Below are positions 1-5,427 of a stretch of DNA of 5,798 bases, one piece after another. Numbering within the stretch: the stretch's first letter is position 1; every line of letters begins with the position of its first letter. Source of the stretch: Planctomycetaceae bacterium (lineage in GTDB: Bacteria > Planctomycetota > Phycisphaerae > Phycisphaerales > SM1A02). The stretch covers positions 1-5,798 of the forward strand of contig NYVB01000181.1 in assembly GCA_002684315.1 (NCBI GenBank), written 5' to 3'. The position numbers were made by a program, and so were the translations under genes. The notes beneath the pieces are model-generated. The model did not search any database and was not told where the DNA came from. It saw only the letters and a program-made list of their open reading frames with translations.

Positions 1-43
1 CGAGTTCCTTGATGAAGCTGTTCAGTGATGAATGAGAGCTCAT
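1..43 (-). CDS. Possible 5' end of a divergent gene, cut by the window edge
   Basis: Read leftwards from an ATG at 43, the frame is open to the window edge and gives MSSHSSLNSFIKEL (14 codons). All three plus-strand frames meet a stop codon within the first 35 bases, so no plus-strand gene reads through here. A plus-strand gene could still end in this stretch, for example in the frame that stops at 33-35. No strong Shine-Dalgarno precedes the minus-strand ATG. The fragment is too short to assign to a family, and the divergent reading is an inference. Confidence 0.22.
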   Translation of the reverse strand, partial: MSSHSSLNSFIKEL

Positions 44-79
44 GGCAGTTGAGAAGGGTAGCCGCCTCGGGAATTCCAC

Positions 80-94
80 GTCATGGTGAAATCC
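80..94 (+). repeat. 15-bp direct repeat, copy 1
   Basis: The sequence gtcatggtgaaatcc is identical at 80-94 and 253-267, with starts 173 bp apart. Similarity extends leftwards: both copies are preceded by aattcca, here with one extra c before the core. The core contains ATG GTG AAA TCC, so either copy could begin an MVKS peptide, but the two lie in different frames. Confidence 0.7.
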
Positions 95-167
95 GAGGAT
101 TTTGAGACACGGACGGTCACAGCCCTCTTTCTGAGAGCCTCAGGCCTCATCGAAAAGACATCGATTC

Positions 168-196
168 TTTTCATGAGTGTTTTCAACCACTATGAT
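168..196 (+). promoter_or_regulatory. Candidate sigma-70-type promoter for the ABC operon
   Basis: A -35-like TTTTCA (168-173, 4 of 6 to TTGACA) is followed by a 17-bp spacer and a -10-like TATGAT (191-196, 5 of 6 to TATAAT). Transcription would begin near 203, giving a leader of about 120 bases before the ATG at 325. The -10 and the spacing are good and the -35 is weak. It is the best match I found by eye in this leader. Confidence 0.32.
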
Positions 197-252
197 CCTG
201 TCCTCGGTCATCCGATATCTCCACCGATGCTGGTGACGTTGGAAAAATTCCA

Positions 253-267
253 GTCATGGTGAAATCC
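253..267 (+). repeat. 15-bp direct repeat, copy 2
   Basis: Second copy of gtcatggtgaaatcc, preceded by aattcca at 246-252. Its ATG at 256 is in frame with the ABC ATPase and is the most upstream possible start of that gene. I prefer the ATG at 325. Whether the repeat is an operator, a duplicated initiation region or chance cannot be decided from one sequence. Confidence 0.7.
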
Positions 268-308
268 ATGAAGCGACCTTCCAAACAATGTGATCTCCAT
301 CACTCTTC

Positions 309-314
309 GGTGAG
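309..314 (+). promoter_or_regulatory. Ribosome binding site supporting the ATPase start at 325
   Basis: GGTGAG lies 10 bases before the ATG at 325. The spacing is slightly long, but this is a better match to the anti-Shine-Dalgarno sequence than anything at usual distance from the in-frame ATGs at 256 and 268. It therefore favours the shorter, 340-residue product. Confidence 0.5.
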
Positions 315-324
315 ACCAATCTCA

Positions 325-1347
325 ATGACCCAGAGCCGCCCTCTTTCAATCGATCTCAAAGATGTCACCAAGACCTATCGAGGCGGCGTCTTCGCCTTGC
401 GTGGGGTGTCGCTTCAGGTTCATCCCGGTGAAATCTTCGGTCTGCTGGGTCCCAACGGAGCAGGCAAGAGCACGTTGGTGAAGATCATGATGACGGTGGT
501 CAGGCCGACCACCGCTCAAGGGCAGGTGCTCGGAAAACCTGTCGGGCACAATGGAACACTTGCAAACGTGGGATACCTTCCGGAACACCACAGATTCCCC
601 CCCTGGCTCACCGGTCGGCAGGCGATCGAATTCGCCGGTGCCATGTGCAAGATGCCGCGCAAACTCCGTGTGCGGCGGACCGACGAACTGCTGGATCTCG
701 TCCACATGCGCGAATGGGCCAAAAGACGTCTTGGTACCTATTCAAAGGGAATGCAGCAGCGAATCGGCCTCGCGGCATCGCTCGTCAATGACCCTCAGCT
801 GGTCCTGCTCGACGAACCCACCGACGGCGTGGACCCCGTGGGTCGCCGCGAGATCCGTGATGTCCTGACCCAGATGCGAGAACAGGGCAAGAGTGTTCTG
901 GTGAACAGCCACATTCTCTCCGAACTCGAACTCATCTGCGATCGGGTCGCGATTCTCGTCCAGGGTCTCGTCGCGCGCCAGGGCACCGTCGCGTCACTCA
1001 CCAGTTCCAGCCGCTGCTACGAAATCATCTCACGTGCGACTCCCGAACTTGCTTCGACGTTCGACCGAGTTGAATTCGAGTCGCTTGGCGAGGGACGATC
1101 TCTGCTTCGCATTCCAAGTGACGACCCGGTCGCGATTCAGCCGATCCTCGACCGGCTCAGGAGTTCCGAGGTCATGATCGAATCCGTCCTTCCCAAGCGC
1201 GAGTCCCTTGAAGATCTCTTCGTCCGCTCCGTGACGGATCCATCAACCGGAGTCGCCCTGGATCCTGGTGCGAATCGATCCGTTGAATCCGATGTGAAAT
1301 CATTCGGGATGCCCTCTTCGGAAGTTTCCGATGGAGGTGACTCATGA
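325..1347 (+). CDS. ABC-2 type transporter, ATP-binding protein
   Basis: Cytoplasmic ATPase subunit of an exporter, 340 residues from the chosen start, of the CcmA-like class that pairs with ABC-2 permeases. Visible motifs: Walker A GPNGAGKST (42-50); YLPE at 84-87, where the Q-loop normally lies, with Glu in place of Gln; signature YSKGMQQR (139-146), a variant of LSGGQ; Walker B LVLLDEPT (159-166) with Asp163 and catalytic Glu164; D-loop around Asp170; switch His196. Residues from about 235 to 310 look like the small C-terminal domain typical of these ATPases, ending in ESLEDLFVRSV. A polar tail of about 30 residues follows and is probably disordered. The stop overlaps the permease start by 4 bp, so the two subunits should be made together. 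The substrate cannot be inferred. The ATG at 325 is chosen for its ribosome-binding site and because the ABC fold begins about eight residues later; the ATG at 256 would add 23 residues unlike the family. Confidence 0.95.
   Translation: MTQSRPLSIDLKDVTKTYRGGVFALRGVSLQVHPGEIFGLLGPNGAGKSTLVKIMMTVVRPTTAQGQVLGKPVGHNGTLANVGYLPEHHRFPPWLTGRQAIEFAGAMCKMPRKLRVRRTDELLDLVHMREWAKRRLGTYSKGMQQRIGLAASLVNDPQLVLLDEPTDGVDPVGRREIRDVLTQMREQGKSVLVNSHILSELELICDRVAILVQGLVARQGTVASLTSSSRCYEIISRATPELASTFDRVEFESLGEGRSLLRIPSDDPVAIQPILDRLRSSEVMIESVLPKRESLEDLFVRSVTDPSTGVALDPGANRSVESDVKSFGMPSSEVSDGGDS
1333..1340 (+). promoter_or_regulatory. Strong Shine-Dalgarno of the permease gene
   Basis: GGAGGTGA is fully complementary to the 16S rRNA 3' end consensus and sits 3 bases before the ATG at 1344, inside the last codons of the ATPase gene. 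With the ATGA overlap it fixes the permease start and suggests independent loading as well as coupling. Confidence 0.85.
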
Positions 1348-2411
1348 TTCAGACGCTTGCTCTTCTTCATGCCGCGTACCGTGAATTGAATGCTCGAAAG
1401 CTGTTCTGGGTCACCCTCGGCCTCTCGTTGCTGGTGGTCGCCGCCATGGCAATCCTGGGGATCAACGAAAAGGGCATGACCATTCTGTGGTGGCAGTTCG
1501 ATCTTGCGTTTCTGAACACCAACATCATGCCGGTCGATGTCTTCTACAAGCTGATTTTCTCGCAACTCGCGGTTCCCTATTGGTTGGCCTGGATCGCCAC
1601 CATACTCGCACTCATTTCCACGGCATCGATCTTTCCCGACATGGTCAGTGGTGGCTCGATCGACATTCTGCTTTCCAAGCCGATCGGACGTGCGAGGCTT
1701 TTTCTGACCAGGTATCTCACCGGTCTCCTCTTCGTCCTGCTTCAGGTGAGCGTCTTCACGATCGCGGCTTTTCTGGTGATCGGTTTCAGAGGAGGCGCCT
1801 GGGAGCCCTGGATTCTGATTTCGATTCCCCTGGTGCTTCTCTTCTATTCCTATCTTTTTTCGGTCTGTGCACTCCTGGGCACGATCACGAAATCGACGAT
1901 CGCCTCGTTTCTGATCACGATGCTCTTCTGGCTTTTGGTCTTCGGAGTGAATTCCGGAGAGCAGATCACGCTGGCAGGCCGTACCGCTCTCGAGATCTCT
2001 CTGGGGTATTCACAGGAGGATCTCAAGGAAGCGGTCGATGCCGGTGATCCGATCGAAGTCACCGAACCATTGCAGGAGATGTGCGATGAAGATCAGAACA
2101 GTCTTGACACCTGGGAGAGTTTCCATGGCTGGTTCTTCGCTGCCAAGACGGTTCTTCCCAAGACCGGAGAGACCATCGATCTGCTTGAAAGAGTGCTTCG
2201 AGAGCGGACCGGCATGGAGATCGGCGGCCCTCCCGAACGTCAGGAGATGATGTTCGGTACCAGCCAGCAGATCAGCAATCGTGAGTTCGGTGAAAAGATG
2301 CAGGGGACCATGGATGATCGCAGCATCAACTGGATCATCGGCACCAGTCTTCTCTTCGAATTCTTCGTGCTCCTGCTGGCTTGCTGGTATTTCTCAAGAC
2401 GAGATTTCTGA
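1344..2411 (+). CDS. ABC-2 type transporter permease with large extracytoplasmic loop
   Basis: Membrane subunit partnering the upstream ATPase, 355 residues. By eye there are six membrane helices: about 21-40, 73-95, 119-147, 154-180, 186-204 and 330-349. The positive-inside rule fits both ends in the cytoplasm (ELNARK at the N-terminus, SRRDF at the C-terminus). The stretch GGSIDILLSKPIGRARLF (103-120) between helices 2 and 3 is cytoplasmic and resembles the conserved loop of NosY-like ABC-2 permeases. This topology places residues 205-329, a hydrophilic and rather acidic segment of about 125 residues, outside the membrane. That segment may contact substrate or a periplasmic partner; I do not recognise its fold. 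The last 18 bases overlap the convergent proC gene, leaving no room for an intrinsic terminator between them. Substrate unknown. Confidence 0.9.
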   Translation: MIQTLALLHAAYRELNARKLFWVTLGLSLLVVAAMAILGINEKGMTILWWQFDLAFLNTNIMPVDVFYKLIFSQLAVPYWLAWIATILALISTASIFPDMVSGGSIDILLSKPIGRARLFLTRYLTGLLFVLLQVSVFTIAAFLVIGFRGGAWEPWILISIPLVLLFYSYLFSVCALLGTITKSTIASFLITMLFWLLVFGVNSGEQITLAGRTALEISLGYSQEDLKEAVDAGDPIEVTEPLQEMCDEDQNSLDTWESFHGWFFAAKTVLPKTGETIDLLERVLRERTGMEIGGPPERQEMMFGTSQQISNREFGEKMQGTMDDRSINWIIGTSLLFEFFVLLLACWYFSRRDF

Positions 2412-3215
2412 TCCAAGCTCGACACCGCGCTGTCGCGCCGCCTCCAATGCCTGAACCAGTGACTCTCTGAGGCCGTTTTCCTCCAGGCTTTCGATGCCTG
2501 CGTGGGTGGTGCCGCCCTTGCTGGTGACGTTCTTTCGCAAGGTGATCGCATCCCGTTCACGATGCAGAAGTTCAGCGGAACCTCGAATCGTTTCGACGAC
2601 CAGCAGTTCCGCGACCTCTCGTGAGAGTCCGCTGGCGATCGATGCCTCGATCCAGCTTTCGGCCATCAGAAACAGATAGGCAGGGCCTGAACCGCTTGTC
2701 GCGGTGACGGCATGCATGCTGGCCTCGTCGATCTCGATGATTCGACCCACCGTCGACATGATCTTGCTCGCGAGTGCCATGTCCGATTCCGTGGCATTGT
2801 GGCCACGAGCGATCGCACTGATGCCCATACCGATGGTGCAGGGTGTGTTTGGCATGGTTCTGACGACTCTTGCCTTCTCACCGAGCGCGGCTGAGATCCT
2901 GGTCGAGTCGATTCCAGCCATGATGCTCACCACCGTGCAGGATCTCTCCAAGGTGCCAAGATCGATTGCCGCCTGATCGAAGATCTGAGGTTTCACCCCA
3001 AGGATGAGGGTCGAGGCCATTTGCAGGGCTTTCGGGTGTTTCGAGACCGAAACCCCTTTGTCCCGCCAGTAGGAGGTGCGCTCTTCCGATCTCTCCACCA
3101 CGAGGATCTCCTCCGGCGTGAGTTCGCCATGATCGAGAATCCCCTCGAGAATGGCGCCGCCCATGTTTCCGCAGCCGAGGAAGCCCAGTTTTTTGATTTC
3201 ATGCACGGTGTCCAT
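2394..3215 (-). CDS. proC: Pyrroline-5-carboxylate reductase
   Basis: Catalyses the NAD(P)H-dependent reduction of 1-pyrroline-5-carboxylate to L-proline, the last step of proline synthesis, in the cytoplasm. From the chosen start it has 273 residues, close to the E. coli enzyme (269). The N-terminal Rossmann domain shows GFLGCGNMGG (11-20), ILGVKP (71-76), SIMAGI (97-102) and MPNTP (121-125). The C-terminal helical dimerisation and substrate domain shows SGSGPAY (174-180) and TSKGGTT (231-237), both P5C reductase signatures. The frame stays open upstream to an ATG at 3518, but that extension overlaps accA and looks unlike the family. Possible starts are ATG 3236, ATG 3215 and GTG 3206. ATG 3215 gives a usual N-terminus; a TGAGG-like site lies 10-14 bases upstream, and another GAGGG sits better for GTG 3206, so the start is uncertain by a few codons. 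It stands alone, with no proA or proB in view. Confidence 0.95.
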   Translation of the reverse strand: MDTVHEIKKLGFLGCGNMGGAILEGILDHGELTPEEILVVERSEERTSYWRDKGVSVSKHPKALQMASTLILGVKPQIFDQAAIDLGTLERSCTVVSIMAGIDSTRISAALGEKARVVRTMPNTPCTIGMGISAIARGHNATESDMALASKIMSTVGRIIEIDEASMHAVTATSGSGPAYLFLMAESWIEASIASGLSREVAELLVVETIRGSAELLHRERDAITLRKNVTSKGGTTHAGIESLEENGLRESLVQALEAARQRGVELGSEISS

Positions 3216-3317
3216 GCCCTCAGAATCCTCAATCATTCGGAGCACGTCAACCGACGATCCGACGAACTCAAAGCCTTCGCGATAGAATTCAGACAGAACG
3301 GGAGACTTGTACCGAAA
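3216..3317. promoter_or_regulatory. Divergent proC-accA promoter region
   Basis: This 102-bp gap must hold any local promoters for both genes. For accA, TAGAAT at 3283-3288 (5 of 6 to TATAAT) follows a weak CCGACG at 3259-3264 with an 18-bp spacer, which would start RNA near 3295. A GGGAG at 3300-3304, 13 bases from the ATG at 3318, can serve as ribosome-binding site. For proC, TTGACG reads leftwards at 3250-3245, but the matching -10 position (GATTCT, 3227-3222) is poor; if used, the RNA would begin almost at the proC start. These are assignments by eye. Confidence 0.35.
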
Positions 3318-4295
3318 ATGATGACACTCGACTTTGAAGATCCGATCACAGAGATCGAAAAACAGATAGATGCCTTGGAAAGTGGTACCGATGCCGAGCG
3401 CTATGCGGAAGAGATCGCACAGCTGCAGGCGACCCGGGATCGAGTTCTCTCCAAGACCTATGCCGCGTTGACACCATGGCAGACCGTGAAGGTCGCCCGT
3501 CATCCCAACAGGCCTCAATCACTTGACTACATCAAGCTTCTGTGTCGTGACTTCTGCGAACTTCGCGGAGACCGGCATTTCGGAGATGATCGAGCGATCA
3601 TCACGGGATTCGGTCGCATCGGTTCGATGAAGGCGTTGATCGTCGGCCACAACAAGGGACGGACCACACCCGAAAAGATCAAATGCAACTTCGGCTGTGC
3701 TCATCCCGAGGGCTACCGCAAGGCGCTGATGAAAATGCGACTCGCCGAGAAGTACGGTCTTCCAATCGTCAGTTTCATCGACACGCCCGGAGCCTACCCC
3801 GGGGTCGGCTCCGAACAGCGTGGTCAGGCGGAGGCCATCGCGGTCAATCTGCGAGAGATGAGCCGTCTGCGCACGCCCATCGTGTCGATCGTGATCGGCG
3901 AGGGCGGATCCGGGGGTGCACTCGGCATCGGAGTTGGTGATCGAGTGGCCATGCTCGAACACTCCTGGTATTCGGTGATTTCCCCTGAGGGCTGTGCCGC
4001 CATCCTCTGGAAAGAAGCGAATGACCAGACGAATGAACTGGCAGCCAAGTCACTGGCCTTGACCGCTCGTAACAATCTGGAAAACGGACTCATCGATGAC
4101 ATCATCCAGGAACCTTCGGGCGGAGCACATCGAGATCCCTCTCAAACGGCCCGGCGCATGGAGGCCTGGATTCTCGATCAGCTCTCGGAACTCTCCCGAT
4201 TGAAGGCTGAAACACTGGTTCGCAGGCGGTTCGACAAATTCAGACAGATCGGTGCCGTGACCACCAGATTCATCGAGACCGAGACGCCTGAATGA
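3318..4295 (+). CDS. accA: Acetyl-CoA carboxylase carboxyltransferase subunit alpha
   Basis: Alpha half of the carboxyltransferase that moves the carboxyl group from biotin on AccB to acetyl-CoA, forming malonyl-CoA for fatty acid synthesis; cytoplasmic, working with AccD. From the ATG at 3318 it has 325 residues (E. coli AccA has 319). Residues 4-50 are a helical N-terminal segment typical of AccA. The crotonase-like core follows: FCELRGDRHFGDD (79-91), GHNKGR (110-115), NFGCAHPEGYRKALMKMRLA (124-143), FIDTPGAYPG (153-162), the oxyanion-hole glycine run GEGGSGGALGIGVGD (194-208) and YSVISPEGCAAILWK (218-232). The frame is open upstream to 3021, but that part lies antisense to proC and is not AccA-like. 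An ATG at 3321 directly follows and is an equally possible start. accD, accB and accC are not in the window, so this is a solitary accA, as in many bacteria. No clear terminator follows the stop. Confidence 0.97.
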   Translation: MMTLDFEDPITEIEKQIDALESGTDAERYAEEIAQLQATRDRVLSKTYAALTPWQTVKVARHPNRPQSLDYIKLLCRDFCELRGDRHFGDDRAIITGFGRIGSMKALIVGHNKGRTTPEKIKCNFGCAHPEGYRKALMKMRLAEKYGLPIVSFIDTPGAYPGVGSEQRGQAEAIAVNLREMSRLRTPIVSIVIGEGGSGGALGIGVGDRVAMLEHSWYSVISPEGCAAILWKEANDQTNELAAKSLALTARNNLENGLIDDIIQEPSGGAHRDPSQTARRMEAWILDQLSELSRLKAETLVRRRFDKFRQIGAVTTRFIETETPE

Positions 4296-4304
4296 CCCCT
4301 GCGT

Positions 4305-4334
4305 TTGACGTGGTTCCAGCGGCTCGGCTACTCT
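4305..4334 (+). promoter_or_regulatory. Candidate promoter for the Lys-rich/DksA-like gene and lspA
   Basis: TTGACG (4305-4310, 5 of 6 to the -35 consensus), an 18-bp spacer and TACTCT (4329-4334, 3 of 6 to the -10 consensus). It begins 9 bases after the accA stop. RNA would start near 4341, giving an untranslated leader of about 80 bases. A second -10-like AATAAT (4380-4385) exists but lacks a good -35. Confidence 0.35.
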
Positions 4335-4383
4335 TGCGAATACAGTCCCCCCAGTCGGTCCCAGTGTCTTTTAAACACGAATA

Positions 4384-4400
4384 ATGCGGTTTCTTCGCAT
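4384..4400 (+). other. Small hairpin in the leader of the Lys-rich gene
   Basis: ATGCG (4384-4388) pairs with CGCAT (4396-4400), and a G-T wobble inside can extend the stem to six pairs around a pyrimidine-rich loop of five bases. It ends 10 bases before the Shine-Dalgarno. There is no T-run after it, so it is not an intrinsic terminator. It may be chance. Confidence 0.25.
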
Positions 4401-4410
4401 CAAAATCAGC

Positions 4411-4416
4411 AGGTGA
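4411..4416 (+). promoter_or_regulatory. Ribosome binding site fixing a GTG start
   Basis: AGGTGA lies 6 bases before the GTG at 4423. The good match and spacing, plus the MAKKK N-terminus that follows, support GTG as the real start rather than an internal ATG. Confidence 0.75.
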
Positions 4417-4422
4417 GCTCGC

Positions 4423-5427
4423 GTGGCAAAGAAAAAGACTTCAGCCAAGAAGAAGGCTTCAAAGAAGGTCGCCAAAAAGGCTTCGAAGAAGGCACCGAAG
4501 AAGGTTGCCAAGAAGACCACCAAGAAGACTGTTGCGAAGAAAGCCTCCAAGAAGGCCGCCTCCAAGAAGGCCGCTTCCAAGAAGGCCGCTTCTAAGAAGA
4601 CATCCAAGAAGGTCACTCAGAAGTCGCCCAAGAAGGCTGTCACCAAGAAGACCACCAAGAAGACCACCAAGAAGACCACGAAGAAAACCGCCAAGAAGGC
4701 AGCTGCGAAGAAGACTGTTGCCAAGAAGACCACCAAGAAGGTGGCGAAGAAGCCTGCAGCCAAGAAGGCTGTCACCAAAAAGGCTGTCACCAAGAAGGTC
4801 GCCAAGAAAGCGGCAAAGAAGAAGACCAAGAAGAAGGCTGCCAAGAAGAAGTTCTCAGCCAGTGCGGCCAGTCGGTCGGTCGCTGCCGTGGCTGCTGCGG
4901 CCGAGCCTGATGCTGCCGGGTACGTCATCATCAATGGGCGTCGGGTACGCATGATCTCGACCAAGGGATTCTCTCCCACGAAGAAGAAGTCTTCATCTTC
5001 GGCGAGTACGGACCAGCCCGTGGTCCCCAAGGTCCAGCCCAAGCGTAAGACCAAGATGGCCAAGAAGGAGCTCGACTTCTATCGAGATCTTCTCCTCAGT
5101 GAGCGGGCTCGTTTGCTTGGCCTTGTCAATGGGATGGAAGATGAAGCGCTCCGCTCCCAGGGCGGAAACCTTTCAAACATGCCAATTCACATGGCTGACG
5201 TCGGAACCGACACCTTCGATCAGGATCTGGCACTTGGAATGGCGGAAACCGAACGAAAGCTCCTGAACGAGATCAATTCTGCACTGAAGCGCATTCAAGA
5301 GAAGACCTATGGTGTCTGCGACATGACTGGGAAACAGATTCCCAAAGCTCGTTTGAACGCCAAGCCATGGGCACGTCTCACGATCGATGCCGCGCGAAAA
5401 GTTGAAAGTGGTCTTCATCATCAATGA
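4423..5427 (+). CDS. Lys-rich histone-H1-like tail fused to a DksA/TraR-like domain
   Basis: A 334-residue protein in three parts. Residues 1-143 are a low-complexity tail of KK spaced by A, T, S and V; I count 68 lysines, and no acidic residue occurs before E161. This resembles bacterial histone-H1-like tails that bind DNA or RNA non-specifically. Residues 144-213 form an Ala/Ser-rich linker carrying a more ordered patch, GYVIINGRRVRMISTKG (166-182). Residues 214-330 resemble the DksA/TraR family: a helical pair (about 215-243 and 270-295) with ADVGTDTFDQDLAL (258-271) between, then TYGVCDMTGKQIPKARL (295-311) and KPWARLTIDAARKVE (314-328). The usual four zinc cysteines are reduced to Cys299, so the domain probably folds without zinc. 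Inferred role: a nucleoid- or RNA-polymerase-associated regulator. I do not assign dksA, because RNA polymerase binding is not shown. An internal ATG at 5056 could yield the C-terminal domain alone but has no good ribosome-binding site. The stop overlaps the lspA start. Lys-rich DksA-like proteins next to lspA are, as I recall, also found in Actinobacteria. Confidence 0.88.
   Translation: MAKKKTSAKKKASKKVAKKASKKAPKKVAKKTTKKTVAKKASKKAASKKAASKKAASKKTSKKVTQKSPKKAVTKKTTKKTTKKTTKKTAKKAAAKKTVAKKTTKKVAKKPAAKKAVTKKAVTKKVAKKAAKKKTKKKAAKKKFSASAASRSVAAVAAAAEPDAAGYVIINGRRVRMISTKGFSPTKKKSSSSASTDQPVVPKVQPKRKTKMAKKELDFYRDLLLSERARLLGLVNGMEDEALRSQGGNLSNMPIHMADVGTDTFDQDLALGMAETERKLLNEINSALKRIQEKTYGVCDMTGKQIPKARLNAKPWARLTIDAARKVESGLHHQ
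4555..4599 (+). repeat. Tandem 15-bp repeat coding AASKK, three units
   Basis: Three consecutive 15-base units (4555-4569, 4570-4584, 4585-4599) each encode AASKK. Units 1 and 2 differ by one silent change and units 2 and 3 by another. The in-frame repeats lie inside the Lys-rich tail and are candidates for length change by slippage or recombination. Confidence 0.9.
4651..4686 (+). repeat. Tandem 12-bp repeat coding TTKK, three units
   Basis: Units at 4651-4662 and 4663-4674 are identical (accaccaagaag); the third at 4675-4686 has two silent differences. Each encodes TTKK in the Lys-rich tail. A further near-copy of the same unit occurs at 4726-4737 outside the tandem run. Confidence 0.9.

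Larger units (their letters stand above)
44..324. other. Leader / intergenic region before the ABC operon
   Basis: About 280 bases without a convincing gene. It contains a 15-bp direct repeat (80-94 and 253-267), a candidate promoter (168-196) and the ribosome-binding site of the ATPase gene (309-314). A 59-codon frame at 83-262 starts in the first repeat copy and stops in the second. It resembles nothing I recognise and has no clear Shine-Dalgarno, so I do not call it a gene. The ATPase frame stays open upstream to an ATG at 256, but residues from that extension do not look like part of the ABC fold. Confidence 0.5.

Noticed and set aside
83..262. A 59-codon plus-strand frame starting MVKSEDFETR
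   Set aside because: No clear Shine-Dalgarno, no recognisable family and neutral codon pattern. Its start and stop fall in the two repeat copies, so the frame may simply reflect the repeat.
3021..3317. Upstream extension of the accA frame
   Set aside because: It lies opposite the proC N-terminal coding region and is not AccA-like; the ATG at 3318 gives the family's usual length.
3216..3518. Upstream extension of the proC frame to an ATG at 3518
   Set aside because: It runs antisense into accA, has no Rossmann-type content and would make the enzyme about 100 residues too long.
4555..4686. Tandem repeats considered as a CRISPR array
   Set aside because: Units are 12-15 bp, directly adjacent without spacers, and in frame within a coding region.
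4505..4954. Plus-strand frame rich in R and P overlapping the Lys-rich region
   Set aside because: A frame-shifted reading of the same AAG/CCA-rich repeat; the GTG-started frame has the ribosome-binding site and a recognisable C-terminal domain.
4371..5063. Long minus-strand frames rich in F, L, A and V opposite the Lys-rich region
   Set aside because: They are the complement of AAG-rich codons (CTT reads as Leu, TTC as Phe). They look like membrane proteins only because of base composition.
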